From an uncultured Lactobacillus sp. (GTDB lineage Bacteria; Bacillota; Bacilli; Lactobacillales; Lactobacillaceae): a stretch of 64,000 nucleotides of DNA. The notes below the pieces were generated by a model. That model did not search any database, was not told the origin of the DNA, and saw nothing but the letters and a program-made list of their open reading frames with translations. The position numbers were made by a program, and so were the translations under genes. Positions 45,952 through 56,818 of the stretch are shown here, piece after piece (position 1 is the stretch's first letter; each line of letters starts with the position of its first letter). The stretch spans positions 1 to 64,000 of the forward strand of contig NZ_CARBVX010000007.1 of the NCBI RefSeq assembly GCF_948948975.1, given 5' to 3'.

Positions 45952-46616
45952 TAAACATAAAATAGAATTGAAAAATACATCAGAATTGAACCTAATACAA
46001 CAAACAAGTGCCAAATCACATGAATATAAGGAACGCCGCGCATTGAAAATAAAATTGCACCGACAGTATAGGCAATTCCGCCCCAGACTAAGAGCCAAAA
46101 TCCAGTTGGCCCAAGAACTGGGTAAAGGGTACTGGAAGCAATAATCACAATCCAGCCCATTAATACGTAAAGGATAGTATCTAAAACAACATGTTTGCCC
46201 TGATTAAAGATATAAAATAAAATGCCAAAAATGGCTAGGGCTAGAATAATACCAAACATTACCCATCCCTTTACTCCGCCAATTGCGACTAGAGTATAAG
46301 GAGTATAGGTTCCAGTAATTAAAATAAAAATTGAAGAGTGATCGAATATTTGAAACACACGTCTAGCTCGGGTAAAAATCAAACTATGGTAGAGTGTTGA
46401 AAAAAGATAAAGGATAACCAAACTAGAGCCATAAAGAGTAAAAGCTGTCACTCGCAGGGCACTTCCTGTATGAGCCGCTCTCACAATTAAAATTACTAAG
46501 CCTGCAACAGCCAGTCCAAAGCCGATTCCATGAGTGATGGCACTAAAAATATTGTTTAGAATGTTGTAGGTTTTAGATCGATTCTTTGGGTCTTGCCACA
46601 ATTGTTTAAAAGACAT
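45951..46616 (-). CDS. Hemolysin-III / PAQR-like membrane protein
   Basis: 221 aa with seven hydrophobic segments. The family residues are visible: NIFSAITHGIGFG in helix 1 with the conserved His, the LYHS block (STLYHSLIF), FDHSSIFILITGTYTPY, and a C-terminal VIWHLFVVLGSI with the conserved His. The Asp and His residues match the zinc site of the PAQR fold. Despite the name, the role in Firmicutes is not settled (YqfA-like proteins affect membrane lipid state). It stands alone on the minus strand between cca and degV. Confidence 0.9.
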   Translation of the reverse strand: MSFKQLWQDPKNRSKTYNILNNIFSAITHGIGFGLAVAGLVILIVRAAHTGSALRVTAFTLYGSSLVILYLFSTLYHSLIFTRARRVFQIFDHSSIFILITGTYTPYTLVAIGGVKGWVMFGIILALAIFGILFYIFNQGKHVVLDTILYVLMGWIVIIASSTLYPVLGPTGFWLLVWGGIAYTVGAILFSMRGVPYIHVIWHLFVVLGSILMYFSILFYV

Positions 46617-46684
46617 TCATTTATTCCGCCCTATATAATAACTTTATAATCTATTTAATAAATTTTAACTCATTTTTGTATTTT

Positions 46685-46693
46685 TGATATACT
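46685..46693 (+). promoter_or_regulatory. Extended -10 promoter candidate of degV operon
   Basis: TGATATACT, the same extended -10 as in the defence island, about 68 bp before degV. A second candidate (TTGTAC, 16 bp, TAGAAT at 46721-46726) lies closer to the gene. Confidence 0.4.
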
Positions 46694-46760
46694 TGAGATT
46701 GTACTTAATAAATTCTAACATAGAATAATAATTATAGAAGAATAGGGGATAGCACCTAGA

Positions 46761-47618
46761 ATGGCTAAGATTAAAGTAGTAACTGATTCCTCAGTTCAAT
46801 TAACTCCTGAAGAAATTGATAAATACGATATTACAGTCGTTCCATTAACTATTACCATTGATGGTCAGACTTACACAGATGGCATTGATATTAGTCGGCA
46901 AGAATTTGTAAAGAAGATGGATGAGTCTGAAGAGCTACCGAAGACAAGTCAACCATCAATTGGGATTTTCGAAAAAGTATTTAAAGAATTAACTGCCGAT
47001 GGAAGCCAAGCAGTAGGAATTTTTCTTGCTCGTTCTTTAAGCGGGACAATTGAAGCTGCTAGACAGGCAGCTGACATAATTGGAAAGACAAAAGAAGTAA
47101 CTTTAATTGATTCTGAACTAACTGATCGTGCAGAAGCTTATCAAGTGCTGGCTGCTGCTAAGGATGCACAAGCAGGCAAGAGTCTTAAAGAAATTGTAAG
47201 TCATGTTGAAGACCTTAAAAAGAAGCAAAAATTGCAGATGATGGTAGTTAACCTAAATAACTTGATTAAAGGTGGCCGTCTTGGCCCACTAGCTGGTAAA
47301 ATTGCTACTTTACTAAATATTAGAATTGAATTGCATATGCCGGGTGGAAATTTAGACGTTGCTAAAAAAGGTCGGGGAAAGAAGTTTTCTAAGAACTTTG
47401 ATAAACGTGTTTTAAAGGATATTGAAGAACATAAGCACGAAATTAAAGAAGTAGCAATTTCTTATGTCGATACGCCTGAAGATATGGAAGTTTGGGCTAA
47501 TAAAATTAAAGAAATTAATCCTGACATTAAAGTATTAACACGCGTTACTAGTCCAATTATTGCAACGCATGCTGGTAGTGGTGCCTATGCAGTGTTTTAT
47601 ACAGCGGAGGACTTTTAA
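46761..47618 (+). CDS. DegV-family fatty-acid-binding protein
   Basis: 285 aa. DegV/FakB proteins hold a fatty acid for phosphorylation by the FakA kinase or for other lipid handling. Visible: [15 protein letters not shown] at the N-terminus, the TSQPS loop ([13 protein letters not shown]), [14 protein letters not shown] with the Ser-containing turn that contacts the carboxylate, and a C-terminal [17 protein letters not shown] block. It opens an operon with yozE and ctpA; its stop overlaps the yozE start by one nt (TAATG). Confidence 0.92.
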   Translation: MAKIKVVTDSSVQLTPEEIDKYDITVVPLTITIDGQTYTDGIDISRQEFVKKMDESEELPKTSQPSIGIFEKVFKELTADGSQAVGIFLARSLSGTIEAARQAADIIGKTKEVTLIDSELTDRAEAYQVLAAAKDAQAGKSLKEIVSHVEDLKKKQKLQMMVVNLNNLIKGGRLGPLAGKIATLLNIRIELHMPGGNLDVAKKGRGKKFSKNFDKRVLKDIEEHKHEIKEVAISYVDTPEDMEVWANKIKEINPDIKVLTRVTSPIIATHAGSGAYAVFYTAEDF

Positions 47619-47845
47619 TGGCTTATCGTGAGAGCTTTTATCGTTTTTTAATGACGCAAAGAAATCCTGATTCTTTAGATGATATTGCTGAATTTGCTAA
47701 TAACGCACAACATGACAGTTCTTTTCCAAAACAAGAAGAAGACTATGAAAAATTGTCAGAATATTTAGAATTAAATGCTGGTTATTTACCAAGCATGAGC
47801 GTTTTTGACAAGGCATATCAATTATATTTAGATAATATGAACTGA
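47618..47845 (+). CDS. YozE-family (UPF0346) protein
   Basis: 75 aa. It matches the short UPF0346 family (YozE SAM-like): it begins [20 protein letters not shown], with FAN...DSSFPK and [16 protein letters not shown] following. The fold is helical and SAM-like. Function is unknown. GGAGG ribosome site inside the end of degV. Confidence 0.9.
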   Translation: MAYRESFYRFLMTQRNPDSLDDIAEFANNAQHDSSFPKQEEDYEKLSEYLELNAGYLPSMSVFDKAYQLYLDNMN

Positions 47846-47852
47846 GGCTAAT

Positions 47853-49304
47853 ATGGCAGAAGTAGAACCAAATAATTCTCATCAAAATAAAGAAATTTCA
47901 AATAATAAAAAGAAGCATCTTCCCAAATATGCTCAATTTTTGTTAACTGGTATAGCTGGTGCGGCAATTGGTGCAGGTTTGACCTTTGGAATCATGGAAG
48001 TTAAGGAACTAAAGTCACCTTTTTATCAAGTTGAAAAAGTGTATGAGCAATTACAGGGTTCATATTATAAGAAAGTCTCACCGCAAACATTGCGCCAAGG
48101 GGCAATTAACGGGATGCTTAATAGTCTTAATGATCCTTTTTCTGAAGGATTAAGTGGAGCAAATCAAGAACAAGTCAATAATATTTTAGAGGGCTCCAGT
48201 TTTGGCGGAGTAGGTATTCAGATGGCAGTACGCAACAATAAAGTTGTTGTGGACTCTATTGTTGCTGATTCTCCAGCTTCGAAAAGTACTATTAAGCCTG
48301 GCGATGAGATTGTTGCCGTTAATAATAAAAAAGTAAGTGCAGCTCAGTTTAGTAAAGTAGCTCCTTTAGTCAGAGGAAAAATTGGTACAAAAGTTACCTT
48401 GAAACTTAGACGTGCTAACTCTACTTTTAATGTTACCTTAAAACGCGCTAAAATCTCCCAATCCAGCTTAACTAAACGCACTGAAGGTAACGCAACAATT
48501 ATTACAATTACACAATTTGATGTTAATACGGCCAAAGATTTAAAGAGTGCTTTAAAGTCAATTGATACTAAAAAATATCCTAAGCTAATTATTGACTTAC
48601 AAGATAATCCTGGTGGTGCAATGGATGCTGCTTTGAAGTCTGCATCGTATTTCTTGCCAAATAATAAGATTATTATGCAATATCAGGATCGCAAGCAAAA
48701 AGAAGTAATTCGCTCTGATAAAAAGCTTTCTGGTGGCTTCCATACAAGTCTAAAGCCAATTATTTTAATTAATGCCAATACAGCTAGTGCCAGTGAAATC
48801 TTTACCGCGGCTCTTGTTCAAAATCACTGGGCAGTTTCTGTTGGTCAAACAAGCTATGGTAAGGGAACAGTGCAGGAAGTAGGGCAGACGCAAGATTCTG
48901 AATATAAATATACAATTGCTAAGTGGCTTACTCCAAATGGAACTTGGATCAACCAAAAGGGGCTAAAGCCAACTTATCCTGTACCTGAATCTTCTTTAGC
49001 TAAGCTACCTCAATTCCAAAGTATGAGTATTTTGAAGAAATCAATGACTGGTGTTGATGTGGCAACTCTGCAGCAATATTTGACTGCCTTAGGTTATATG
49101 CCAAAGCATGTTACAGGAGTTTTTGATGATGAAACTAAGAATGCAGTTATTGAGTTTCAAAAAGCCCATGGCTTGACAACAGATGGTATAGTAAATGGGC
49201 AAGTACAAGCGCAACTTTATTTAGCAGTTGCACAAAAACTGCAAGATGATAATCCTGCTTTAAAGAAGGCAATGAGCTTAAATCTAAAGGATATGGAGGA
49301 TTAA
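47853..49304 (+). CDS. ctpA: C-terminal processing peptidase (S41), membrane anchored
   Basis: 483 aa. A short cytoplasmic start, one membrane helix (residues about 28-50, [19 protein letters not shown]), a PDZ domain ([20 protein letters not shown]), the S41 serine protease core with the Ser in [15 protein letters not shown] and the Lys in [10 protein letters not shown], and a C-terminal peptidoglycan-binding domain ([20 protein letters not shown]). The catalytic Ser-Lys pair is present. It works outside the membrane, probably trimming exported proteins near the wall. Third gene of the degV operon. Confidence 0.94.
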   Translation: MAEVEPNNSHQNKEISNNKKKHLPKYAQFLLTGIAGAAIGAGLTFGIMEVKELKSPFYQVEKVYEQLQGSYYKKVSPQTLRQGAINGMLNSLNDPFSEGLSGANQEQVNNILEGSSFGGVGIQMAVRNNKVVVDSIVADSPASKSTIKPGDEIVAVNNKKVSAAQFSKVAPLVRGKIGTKVTLKLRRANSTFNVTLKRAKISQSSLTKRTEGNATIITITQFDVNTAKDLKSALKSIDTKKYPKLIIDLQDNPGGAMDAALKSASYFLPNNKIIMQYQDRKQKEVIRSDKKLSGGFHTSLKPIILINANTASASEIFTAALVQNHWAVSVGQTSYGKGTVQEVGQTQDSEYKYTIAKWLTPNGTWINQKGLKPTYPVPESSLAKLPQFQSMSILKKSMTGVDVATLQQYLTALGYMPKHVTGVFDDETKNAVIEFQKAHGLTTDGIVNGQVQAQLYLAVAQKLQDDNPALKKAMSLNLKDMED

Positions 49305-49305
49305 A

Positions 49306-50145
49306 ATGGCAACTATTCAATGGTATCCAGGACATATGAATAAGGCTAAAAATCAGCTAGAAGATAATCTAGACTTGATTGATGTCTTAATTGAAGTTTT
49401 AGATGCGCGTTTACCAGTTTCTTCTCGTAATCCAATGATTGGACAATTAACGAAGAAGAAACCGCATATTATTGTTTTAAATAAGGCCGATTTGGCCGAT
49501 CCAATTCAAACTAAAAAATGGACTCATTATTATCAAGATGAGGGTAACTTCGTGATTTCGATGGATGCCCAGCATACTACAAATATGACTAGTCTATTTA
49601 AAATTATTAAGTTAGCTGGTAAGGAAAAGACAGATAAATTAATTGCAAAAGGTGCATCAAACCCAATGATTCGAGTAGCTATTGCAGGAATTCCAAACTG
49701 TGGTAAATCTACTATTATTAATCGTATGGTTGGAAGAAATGCCGCAATTGTTGGTGATAAGCCTGGTGTAACACGTGGACAAAGTTGGTTAAAGACAAAG
49801 ACTAATGTTCAGATTTTAGATACACCAGGGATTTTGTGGCCTAAGTTTTCTGATCAAGAAGTAGGTTACAAATTAGCAGCTTGCGGGGCAATTAAGGCAG
49901 ATATTTTTCATCCCGATGACGTTGCCTTATTTGTGATTGAATTTTTGAAGCAAAATTATCGCGATGATCTTGTTAAATTCGCACGAATTTCAAGTGAAGA
50001 GATGGACAGTATGTCTAATCCAGATTTATTGTTAGCAATGACAAATAAGTACGGTATGCGGGATGATTATGATAAATTTTCACTGTTCATGCTTCAGCGC
50101 TTACGCAAAGGAAAATTGGGAAGGATTACGTTCGATCTTAGATGA
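49306..50145 (+). CDS. rbgA: Ribosome biogenesis GTPase RbgA (YlqF)
   Basis: 279 aa. Circularly permuted GTPase needed for late 50S assembly. Motif order G4-G5-G1-G2-G3 is visible: NKADLAD first, then [14 protein letters not shown], then DTPGILWP. The N-terminus [14 protein letters not shown] is the family signature. It lies 2 bp after ctpA and overlaps rnhB by 4 nt (ATGA). The rbgA-rnhB-dprA-topA order is conserved in lactobacilli and Bacillus relatives. Confidence 0.97.
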   Translation: MATIQWYPGHMNKAKNQLEDNLDLIDVLIEVLDARLPVSSRNPMIGQLTKKKPHIIVLNKADLADPIQTKKWTHYYQDEGNFVISMDAQHTTNMTSLFKIIKLAGKEKTDKLIAKGASNPMIRVAIAGIPNCGKSTIINRMVGRNAAIVGDKPGVTRGQSWLKTKTNVQILDTPGILWPKFSDQEVGYKLAACGAIKADIFHPDDVALFVIEFLKQNYRDDLVKFARISSEEMDSMSNPDLLLAMTNKYGMRDDYDKFSLFMLQRLRKGKLGRITFDLR

Positions 50146-50894
50146 CGATTACAGAAATAAAAAACTTACTTCAAGGAGAAGTAAGTAAAGAGCAGTTAGA
50201 AGAATTAAAAGCAGATGAACGAAAAGGCGTCCAAAAGCTCTTAATTAGCTATGAAAAAAGACAAGCTAAATATGCTAAAGCATTTGCTCAATTTCAATCA
50301 CGTTTTTCTTATGAAAAGAAATTTTGGCAAAAAAAGCAACTTGTTGCTGGTGTTGATGAAGTAGGGCGTGGTCCACTTGCTGGCCCTGTAGTTACAGCTG
50401 CCGTTATTTTGCCACATGATTTTGATTTAATTGATGTTAATGACTCAAAAAAATTATCACCTAAGAAGAGACAGACGCTTTTTCCAAAGATTCTAGAAAA
50501 AGCTGTTAGTGTTAGTGTTGGCTTGGCTAATAATGATGTAATTGATCAGATTAATATTTATGAAGCAGATCGTGTAGCAATGGCTCATGCGGTTCAAGGC
50601 CTAAAAATAAAGCCTGATGCCTTGTTAGTTGATGCGATGAATGTGCCCTTAAACATTCCTCAAGTTAAATTAATTCATGGGGATGCTAAGTCTAACTCAA
50701 TTGCTGCTGCTAGTATTGTAGCAAAGGTGTTTCGGGACAACTTAATGGATGCTTATGGTGAGGTCTATCCAGAATATGATTTTAAACATAATGCAGGCTA
50801 CGGAACTCGTGAGCACATGGAAGCTCTTAAAAAATACGGTCCAACTCCGATTCATCGGAGATCTTTTGCTCCAGTTAGTGAATACGAAAAATAA
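50142..50894 (+). CDS. rnhB: Ribonuclease HII
   Basis: 250 aa. It removes ribonucleotides from DNA and RNA-DNA hybrids. The catalytic block [20 protein letters not shown] has the Asp-Glu pair, [10 protein letters not shown] follows, VDAMNVPL carries the third acid and [18 protein letters not shown] the next motif. The ~65-residue N-terminal extension ([20 protein letters not shown]) is the substrate-handling segment of Bacillus-type RNase HII. It overlaps rbgA by 4 nt. Confidence 0.97.
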   Translation: MTITEIKNLLQGEVSKEQLEELKADERKGVQKLLISYEKRQAKYAKAFAQFQSRFSYEKKFWQKKQLVAGVDEVGRGPLAGPVVTAAVILPHDFDLIDVNDSKKLSPKKRQTLFPKILEKAVSVSVGLANNDVIDQINIYEADRVAMAHAVQGLKIKPDALLVDAMNVPLNIPQVKLIHGDAKSNSIAAASIVAKVFRDNLMDAYGEVYPEYDFKHNAGYGTREHMEALKKYGPTPIHRRSFAPVSEYEK

Positions 50895-50903
50895 TTTAAA
50901 AAT

Positions 50904-50943
50904 AAACCTTCACTTTTGCGTACATGATAGTGGAGGTTTTATT
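50904..50943 (+). promoter_or_regulatory. Hairpin that contains the dprA ribosome site (terminator-like)
   Basis: AAACCTTCAC (50904-50913) pairs with GTGGAGGTTT (50930-50939), ten base pairs with one T-G, 16-nt loop, followed by TTATTT. The right arm contains the dprA Shine-Dalgarno GGAGG (50932-50936), 10 nt before the start. It may be an rnhB terminator, a translation-blocking structure, or both. Confidence 0.6.
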
Positions 50944-50946
50944 TAT

Positions 50947-51792
50947 ATGAATTTGAAAGAATTTTGTTTAAGATTAAAATTACAGCAAGGTCTTGGCATT
51001 ACTACTATAGGAAAAATTGTAGCGAATTTTACTACTGGTGAAGAAGTAACAGTTGACAAAATAGAGAGTTTATCATTAAAATCAAATATCCAAAATCTTG
51101 TTTTAGCTGCAATGAAGAATGATAAGTTCAATTCTTGGATTGAAAGAATTGAATTACAGTGTGATGTTATCACTATTTTTGATACAATCTATCCAAATGC
51201 ACTCCGTGAAATGTATAATGCACCAACACTTCTTTTTACTAGAGGAGACTTATCCTTGCTTAAAAAGGAGATTACAGTTATAGTTGGCGCAAGACAGCCG
51301 ACAAATTATAGTCGATTTGTCTTAAAACAATTAATTCCGCAGCTGATACAGCAAGATTTTGTCATTGCTAGTGGCTTAGCACGCGGAGTGGATGGAATTG
51401 CTCATCAAGAAACATTAAAAAATCACGGTAAGACAATTGCCGTCATTGGAAATGGGCTCAACCATTTTTATCCGCAAGAAAACAAAATGCTCCAGGAAGA
51501 AATTATGGCGAAGGGACTATTGATCAGTGAATATTTACCGGATACTCCTCCAAGGCCTTATAGGTTCCCTGAGCGCAATAGAATACTTGCGGGCTTAAGC
51601 AAAAATATTATTGTGACTGAAGCTAGAAAAAGATCGGGCTCCTTAATTACTGCAAATATTGCTTTAGAAGAAAATCGCAATATTTTTGCAGTTCCGGGAC
51701 CAGTCTCAAGTCCTTTGTCAGAAGGCCCTAATGAGCTAATTGCCGCTGGTGCTTATCCATTGGTTAATGCTGATTTTAAAAACTTGCTTTAG
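50947..51792 (+). CDS. dprA: DNA-processing protein DprA
   Basis: 281 aa from the ATG at 50947; the frame stays open further upstream inside rnhB, but GGAGG precedes this ATG. DprA loads RecA on incoming single-stranded DNA during natural transformation. An N-terminal SAM-like region ([18 protein letters not shown]) precedes the Rossmann core with [37 protein letters not shown] and [11 protein letters not shown]. The C-terminal winged-helix domain of longer DprA proteins is absent. Its ribosome site is held in a hairpin. Confidence 0.96.
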   Translation: MNLKEFCLRLKLQQGLGITTIGKIVANFTTGEEVTVDKIESLSLKSNIQNLVLAAMKNDKFNSWIERIELQCDVITIFDTIYPNALREMYNAPTLLFTRGDLSLLKKEITVIVGARQPTNYSRFVLKQLIPQLIQQDFVIASGLARGVDGIAHQETLKNHGKTIAVIGNGLNHFYPQENKMLQEEIMAKGLLISEYLPDTPPRPYRFPERNRILAGLSKNIIVTEARKRSGSLITANIALEENRNIFAVPGPVSSPLSEGPNELIAAGAYPLVNADFKNLL

Positions 51793-51820
51793 TTGACAAG
51801 AGTAAAATTTTTGGTATTTT
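51793..51820 (+). promoter_or_regulatory. Promoter of topA
   Basis: Consensus TTGACA (51793-51798), directly after the dprA stop, 16-bp spacer, TATTTT (51815-51820) preceded by TGG as an extended -10. Confidence 0.65.
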
Positions 51821-51857
51821 AGAATTTGGTAGAAATTGTGCAAGGAAGGGGCATTCT

Positions 51858-53939
51858 ATGCCTACTAAACGAAAAAATAAAAAGAATTTAGTTATTGTCG
51901 AGTCTCCTCATAAGGCTAAGACAATTGAAAAATATTTAGGAAGAAATTATCATGTTATCGCTTCAAAAGGCCATATTCGTGATTTACCCAAGTCTCAAAT
52001 GGGAGTGGATATAGAACATGACTATGAACCAAAATATATCTCCATTCGTGGAAAAGGCGATACGATTAAAGAATTAAAGAGCGAAGCTAAAAAAGCAAAA
52101 TATGTTTATCTTGCTTCCGACCCAGATCGAGAAGGAGAAGCGATTGCTTGGCACGTTGCTCATGCATTAAATCTAGATCCAAAAGAACATAACCGCGTTG
52201 CTTTTAATGAAATTACTAAAGACGCTGTTAAGAATGCCTTTAAGAATCCAAGAACTATTGATATGGATATTGTTGATGCTCAACAAGCTCGTCGTGTCCT
52301 AGACCGTTTGGTTGGTTATTCAATTAGTCCGATTTTGTGGCAAAAGGTAAAGAAGGGACTGTCAGCTGGACGTGTTCAATCGATTGCCTTGAAGTTAGTA
52401 ATCGATCGTGAGAATGAGATCAAGAACTTTAAGCCAGAAGAATACTGGACTATTGATGCTGATTTTGAAAAGGGCTCAGAAAAGTTTAAGGGTGCTTTTT
52501 ATGGCATTAAGGGCAAAAAGCAAGAGTTGCCAAATAATGAAGCAGTTCAAGATGTTTTAAAGCGAATTGATAAGCGGAAAAACTTTGAAGTTACAAAAGT
52601 AGTTAAAAAGGAAAGAAGACGTCAACCTGCTGCTCCTTTTACCACTTCAACTATGCAACAAGAAGCAAACAAGCGCTTAGGTTACAGAACTCGTCGAACA
52701 ATGAGAATTGCTCAATCTCTTTATGAAGGTGTGAACCTTGGTAAGGGATCTGTCGGTTTGATTACTTATATGCGTACTGACTCAAAGCGTATTGCTAATG
52801 TAGCAAAGCATGAAGCTTCAAAATTTATTCATGAAGAATACGGTGAAAATTACGCAGCAGTTAAGCCGCAACATTTTAAAAATGATGAGGATGCTCAAGA
52901 TGCCCACGAAGCAATTCGTCCTACTTCAGCTTTTAGAACGCCAGCTTCTGTAAAAGAATATTTAACAACTGAAGAATATCGTCTCTATACTTTAATTTGG
53001 TCAAGATTTATTGCTAGTCAAATGACCCCAGCTGTTTACGACACAGTTAGAGCTGATATTGAGCAAAATGATGTAACCTTTAGAACAACTGGTTCAAAAC
53101 TTAAATTTGCTGGATTCACTAAGGTATACGATAACCAAAAAGAAAAGAGTAATGAACTTCCTGAGTTAAATGAAGGCGATAAGGTTAAACTTAAGAAGAC
53201 TGATGATCGTCAACACTTTACTCAACCACCTGCACGTTATACAGAAGCTAGTTTAGTTCGTGCTCTTGAAGAAAATGGTGTTGGTCGTCCATCAACTTAT
53301 GCACCAACAATTGATACCATTCAAAAACGTTACTACGTAAAACTTGAAGGTAGGTCAATTGTACCTACAGAATTAGGAGAAATCGTAGATAAGTTAATCG
53401 AAGAATTTTTCCCAGATATTGTTAATGTCGACTTTACAGCTCAACTTGAAAATGACCTAGATGGGGTTGAAGTAGGGAAGAAGAACTGGATTAAAGTAGT
53501 TGATGAGTACTACAAGCCATTTTCTAAAGAGTTAGATAAAGCAGATCAACAAATTGAAAAGGTTCAAATTAAAGATGAACCTGCAGGCTTTAACTGTGAT
53601 ATTTGTGGGGCTCCAATGGTTATCAAAATGGGACGCTACGGTAAGTTCTATGCTTGCTCACGCTTCCCGGATTGTCGTAATACTAAACCAATCGTTAAGA
53701 AGATTGGCGTAACTTGTCCTAAGTGTGGTAAGGGCGAAGTTATCGAAAAGAAATCAAAACGTAACCGTAAGTTCTATGGCTGTTCACGCTATCCAGATTG
53801 TGATTTTGTTTCATGGGATCAACCAATTGGTCGTAATTGTCCAAATGATGGTCACTTCTTAGTTCAAAAGAAGAACAAGAAAGGACTAGTAATTCTTTGT
53901 CCAAATGGTGATTACCGTGAAGAACCAGAAGAAAATTAA
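51858..53939 (+). CDS. topA: DNA topoisomerase I
   Basis: 693 aa. It relaxes negative supercoils through a 5'-phosphotyrosine link. The TOPRIM domain is at the N-terminus ([32 protein letters not shown]), and the active-site Tyr304 is in [12 protein letters not shown]. The C-terminus has two Cys4 zinc ribbons (CDICG...CSRFPDC, CPKCG...CSRYPDC) and a third with only part of the cysteines (NCPNDG...LCPN). AAGGAAGGGG ribosome site. Confidence 0.97.
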   Translation: MPTKRKNKKNLVIVESPHKAKTIEKYLGRNYHVIASKGHIRDLPKSQMGVDIEHDYEPKYISIRGKGDTIKELKSEAKKAKYVYLASDPDREGEAIAWHVAHALNLDPKEHNRVAFNEITKDAVKNAFKNPRTIDMDIVDAQQARRVLDRLVGYSISPILWQKVKKGLSAGRVQSIALKLVIDRENEIKNFKPEEYWTIDADFEKGSEKFKGAFYGIKGKKQELPNNEAVQDVLKRIDKRKNFEVTKVVKKERRRQPAAPFTTSTMQQEANKRLGYRTRRTMRIAQSLYEGVNLGKGSVGLITYMRTDSKRIANVAKHEASKFIHEEYGENYAAVKPQHFKNDEDAQDAHEAIRPTSAFRTPASVKEYLTTEEYRLYTLIWSRFIASQMTPAVYDTVRADIEQNDVTFRTTGSKLKFAGFTKVYDNQKEKSNELPELNEGDKVKLKKTDDRQHFTQPPARYTEASLVRALEENGVGRPSTYAPTIDTIQKRYYVKLEGRSIVPTELGEIVDKLIEEFFPDIVNVDFTAQLENDLDGVEVGKKNWIKVVDEYYKPFSKELDKADQQIEKVQIKDEPAGFNCDICGAPMVIKMGRYGKFYACSRFPDCRNTKPIVKKIGVTCPKCGKGEVIEKKSKRNRKFYGCSRYPDCDFVSWDQPIGRNCPNDGHFLVQKKNKKGLVILCPNGDYREEPEEN

Positions 53940-53948
53940 ATTATAATA

Positions 53949-53998
53949 AAAATCAATGATATCATTAAAACGAAAGCGGTTTAATGATATCATTTTTA
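53949..53998 (+). terminator. Intrinsic terminator of topA
   Basis: A 15-bp stem (53955-53969 with 53980-53994) and T-tract. Each arm also contains the self-complementary ATGATATCAT, so alternative small hairpins are possible. Confidence 0.85.
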
Positions 53999-54036
53999 TA
54001 TAGACTTGAAAGAGTCGAGCAGAAAGGAAAGATTGC

Positions 54037-55353
54037 ATGGTAAAGAATGTAACCGTAATTGGCGGAGGTCTTGCAGGGAGTGAAGCTGCATGGCAATTAG
54101 CTAAGCGTGGCATTGAAGTAGATTTATATGAGATGCGACCTACGAAAAATACGCCTGCTCATGAAACTGCAAACTTTGCAGAACTAGTATGCACTAACTC
54201 AATGAGATCTAACCAACTGTCAAATGCTGTTGGTTTGTTAAAAGAAGAAATGCGGCAGCTGGATTCCTTAATTATGAAAGCAGCGGATGAAACAGCAGTA
54301 CCTGCTGGGGGAGCTCTAGCTGTTGATAGAGATAAGTTTAGTGCAGTTGTAACTAAGACCTTGAAGGACTTGCCAAATGTTCATGTTCATGAGGAAGAAA
54401 TTACTGAAATTCCAAAAGATGGGATTACGATCATTGCGACTGGTCCATTAACCTCAGATACACTAGCAGAACAGATTAAGGAGTTTTGTGGTACTGACTC
54501 ACTTCATTTCTTTGATGCGGCAGCTCCAATTGTGGCAGCTAGCTCCATTAATCGTGATATTGTTTATAAAAAATCACGTTATGACAAGGGTGAAGCTGCA
54601 TATTTGAATTGTCCCATGACTAAAGAAGAGTTTTATAATTTCTATAAAAATCTAGTTGCAGCAGAAACAGCTACTTTACATGGCTTTGAAGATAAGAATG
54701 TCTTTGAGGGATGTATGCCAATTGAAGTAATGGCCAAAAGAGGAGAAAAGACAATGCTCTTTGGTCCACTTAAGCCAGTTGGTTTAGAAGATCCTAAGAC
54801 TGGAAAGACTCCTTATGCAGTTGTGCAATTGCGTCAAGATAATGCCGCTAGCACAATGTATAACATCGTTGGTTTCCAAACTCATCTAAAATATGGCGAA
54901 CAAAAGAGAGTCTTTTCAATGATTCCAGGTCTTGAAAATGCAAAATTTGTTCGCTATGGTAAAATGCACCGTAATACCTATATTGCTAGTCCTGAAGTTT
55001 TGAATGCAAATTATGAAGCTAGAAAGCAAACTGGTCTCTTCTTTGCGGGACAAATGACAGGGGTAGAAGGTTATGTTGAAAGTGCAGGTTCTGGTTTAGT
55101 TGCCGGAATTAATGCGGCTAGAGAAGCTTTAGGAGAAGATACGCTAGTCTTTCCTAAGTCAACTGCCTTGGGTTCGATGGCAAATTACATCACAACCACT
55201 AGCGCAAAGCATTTCCAACCAATGAATGCTTCCTATGCACTCTTGCCAAAATTAGATTATAAGGTAAGAAACAAACAAGAAAGACACTTAGAAATTTCTA
55301 AACGAGCATTGAAGGATCTTGAAGCCTTTAAGGAAGAAAAGAAGCTTGGTTAA
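54037..55353 (+). CDS. trmFO: Methylenetetrahydrofolate-tRNA (uracil-5-)-methyltransferase TrmFO
   Basis: 438 aa. It makes m5U54 in tRNA using methylenetetrahydrofolate and FAD. The FAD-binding motif is at the N-terminus ([19 protein letters not shown]), [17 protein letters not shown] follows, and [19 protein letters not shown] near the C-terminus is the family block. First gene of the trmFO-xerC-hslV-hslU operon. AGAAAGGAAAG ribosome site. Confidence 0.97.
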   Translation: MVKNVTVIGGGLAGSEAAWQLAKRGIEVDLYEMRPTKNTPAHETANFAELVCTNSMRSNQLSNAVGLLKEEMRQLDSLIMKAADETAVPAGGALAVDRDKFSAVVTKTLKDLPNVHVHEEEITEIPKDGITIIATGPLTSDTLAEQIKEFCGTDSLHFFDAAAPIVAASSINRDIVYKKSRYDKGEAAYLNCPMTKEEFYNFYKNLVAAETATLHGFEDKNVFEGCMPIEVMAKRGEKTMLFGPLKPVGLEDPKTGKTPYAVVQLRQDNAASTMYNIVGFQTHLKYGEQKRVFSMIPGLENAKFVRYGKMHRNTYIASPEVLNANYEARKQTGLFFAGQMTGVEGYVESAGSGLVAGINAAREALGEDTLVFPKSTALGSMANYITTTSAKHFQPMNASYALLPKLDYKVRNKQERHLEISKRALKDLEAFKEEKKLG

Positions 55354-55355
55354 TA

Positions 55356-56279
55356 ATGTCTAAAGAAAATGATAAATTAATCAAACAATTTCAAGATTAC
55401 TTGAACTATGAACGTAATTATAGTAAAAATACTGTAAACTCTTACTTAAATGACCTAATTGAAGCTAAGGAATTTTTTAAAGAAAATGGTGGCTTTAGCG
55501 GCTGGGATCAAGTTAAAAGTCGCGATGTTGAAATTTTCTTACAAAACTTGGCTACGCAAAACAGGTCAAGAACTACTCAAGCGCGTAAAATGTCTAGTTT
55601 AAGATCTTTTTATCGCTTTCTTGTTAAGCGAGAAGTGCTAGATAGTGATCCAATGCAGACAATTAGTTTAAGATTAGGCGAAAAGAAATTGCCACAATTT
55701 TTCTATGAAAAAGAAATGCGGCAGGTCTTTGATAGTCTTGCTGGTCATGACAAAATAGTGGTAAGAAATCGTGCGATGTTTGAACTTTTTTATGCGACTG
55801 GGATGCGTTTAAGTGAGATGGCATCTTTAAAGCTAGATCAGATTGATTTTGATTTAAAGATTATCTTAGTTCATGGGAAGGGTAATAAAGACCGCTATGT
55901 TCCCTTTGGAAAAGATGCGGCCAATGCTTTAAAAGAATATTGTGATAAAAGTCGACTAGCTCTGCTAGGTAAAAACGAAGATCTAGGCTATGTATTTTTA
56001 AATAACCGGGGACAAAAGTTGACGGGCCGCGGAATTGAATATATTATGCAGCAAGTTTTTATTAAAGCCGGAGTTGGTGGAAAAGTTCATCCCCACATGC
56101 TTAGACATTCTTTTGCAACTGAGCTGCTCAATAATGGAGCAGACCTACGGAGTGTGCAGGAGCTTTTGGGCCATGAATCTTTGTCAACGACGCAAATCTA
56201 TACCCATGTCACAATGAAACATTTACAAGCAGATTATCAAAAATTTTTCCCAAGAAAAGATAAGAAAGACGAGGCATAA
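55356..56279 (+). CDS. xerC: Tyrosine recombinase XerC
   Basis: 307 aa. Partner of XerD in chromosome-dimer resolution. All catalytic residues are visible: Arg in ATGMRLSEM, Lys in GKGNKDRYVP, HPHMLRHSFATELL, LGHESLSTTQIYTHV with His and Tyr. It sits between trmFO and hslV, the standard position of xerC (CodV) in Bacillus and lactobacilli, which is the reason for calling it XerC rather than XerD. Two bp separate it from trmFO. Confidence 0.95.
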   Translation: MSKENDKLIKQFQDYLNYERNYSKNTVNSYLNDLIEAKEFFKENGGFSGWDQVKSRDVEIFLQNLATQNRSRTTQARKMSSLRSFYRFLVKREVLDSDPMQTISLRLGEKKLPQFFYEKEMRQVFDSLAGHDKIVVRNRAMFELFYATGMRLSEMASLKLDQIDFDLKIILVHGKGNKDRYVPFGKDAANALKEYCDKSRLALLGKNEDLGYVFLNNRGQKLTGRGIEYIMQQVFIKAGVGGKVHPHMLRHSFATELLNNGADLRSVQELLGHESLSTTQIYTHVTMKHLQADYQKFFPRKDKKDEA

Positions 56280-56283
56280 TAAT

Positions 56284-56808
56284 ATGACAACAATTTGTTC
56301 TGTTAGATATAACAATAAAACAGCCATCGCTGGTGATGGTCAAGTTACCTTAGGTGAAAAAGTTATTGCTAAGGCAACTGCTAAAAAGATTAGAAGAATT
56401 TATCATGATCAAGTGGTAATCGGCTTTGCTGGGGGTGTTGCCGATGCAGTCAGCTTACAAGATATGCTTGAAGGAAAGCTTGAAACTTATTCAGGTGACT
56501 TACGTAGAGCTGCCGTTGAAATGGCTCAAAGCTGGCGTAAAGATCCAACTTTAGCTAAATTACAAGCTATGGTAATTGCTTTTAATGATAAAGACTTATT
56601 ATTAATTTCTGGTAATGGTGAAGTACTTGAACCAGATGAAGACGTGGTGGCTATTGGCTCTGGTGGTAACTTTGCCCAAGCAGCTGCAATTGCTATGACT
56701 CGCCACAGTAATGGGATGAGCGCAAGTGAAATTGCTAAAGAAGCTGTTAAGATTGCTTCCGGAATTGATGTGTTTACAGATGACCACATTACTACTGATG
56801 AAATCTAG
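56284..56808 (+). CDS. hslV: ATP-dependent protease subunit HslV (ClpQ)
   Basis: 174 aa. Proteasome-like peptidase of the HslUV complex. The N-terminus reads M-TTICSVRYNNKTAIAGDGQ; after Met removal the catalytic Thr1 is exposed, as in the E. coli enzyme and unlike the Ser1 of B. subtilis ClpQ. The conserved VIGFAGGVADA follows. Fourth position in the operon pattern trmFO-xerC-hslV-hslU. hslU starts 10 nt later. Confidence 0.97.
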   Translation: MTTICSVRYNNKTAIAGDGQVTLGEKVIAKATAKKIRRIYHDQVVIGFAGGVADAVSLQDMLEGKLETYSGDLRRAAVEMAQSWRKDPTLAKLQAMVIAFNDKDLLLISGNGEVLEPDEDVVAIGSGGNFAQAAAIAMTRHSNGMSASEIAKEAVKIASGIDVFTDDHITTDEI

Positions 56809-56818
56809 GTGAAATATT

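Noticed and set aside
50749..50946. Upstream extension of dprA
   Set aside because: It is only open frame inside rnhB; the GGAGG-preceded ATG at 50947 gives the normal DprA N-terminus.
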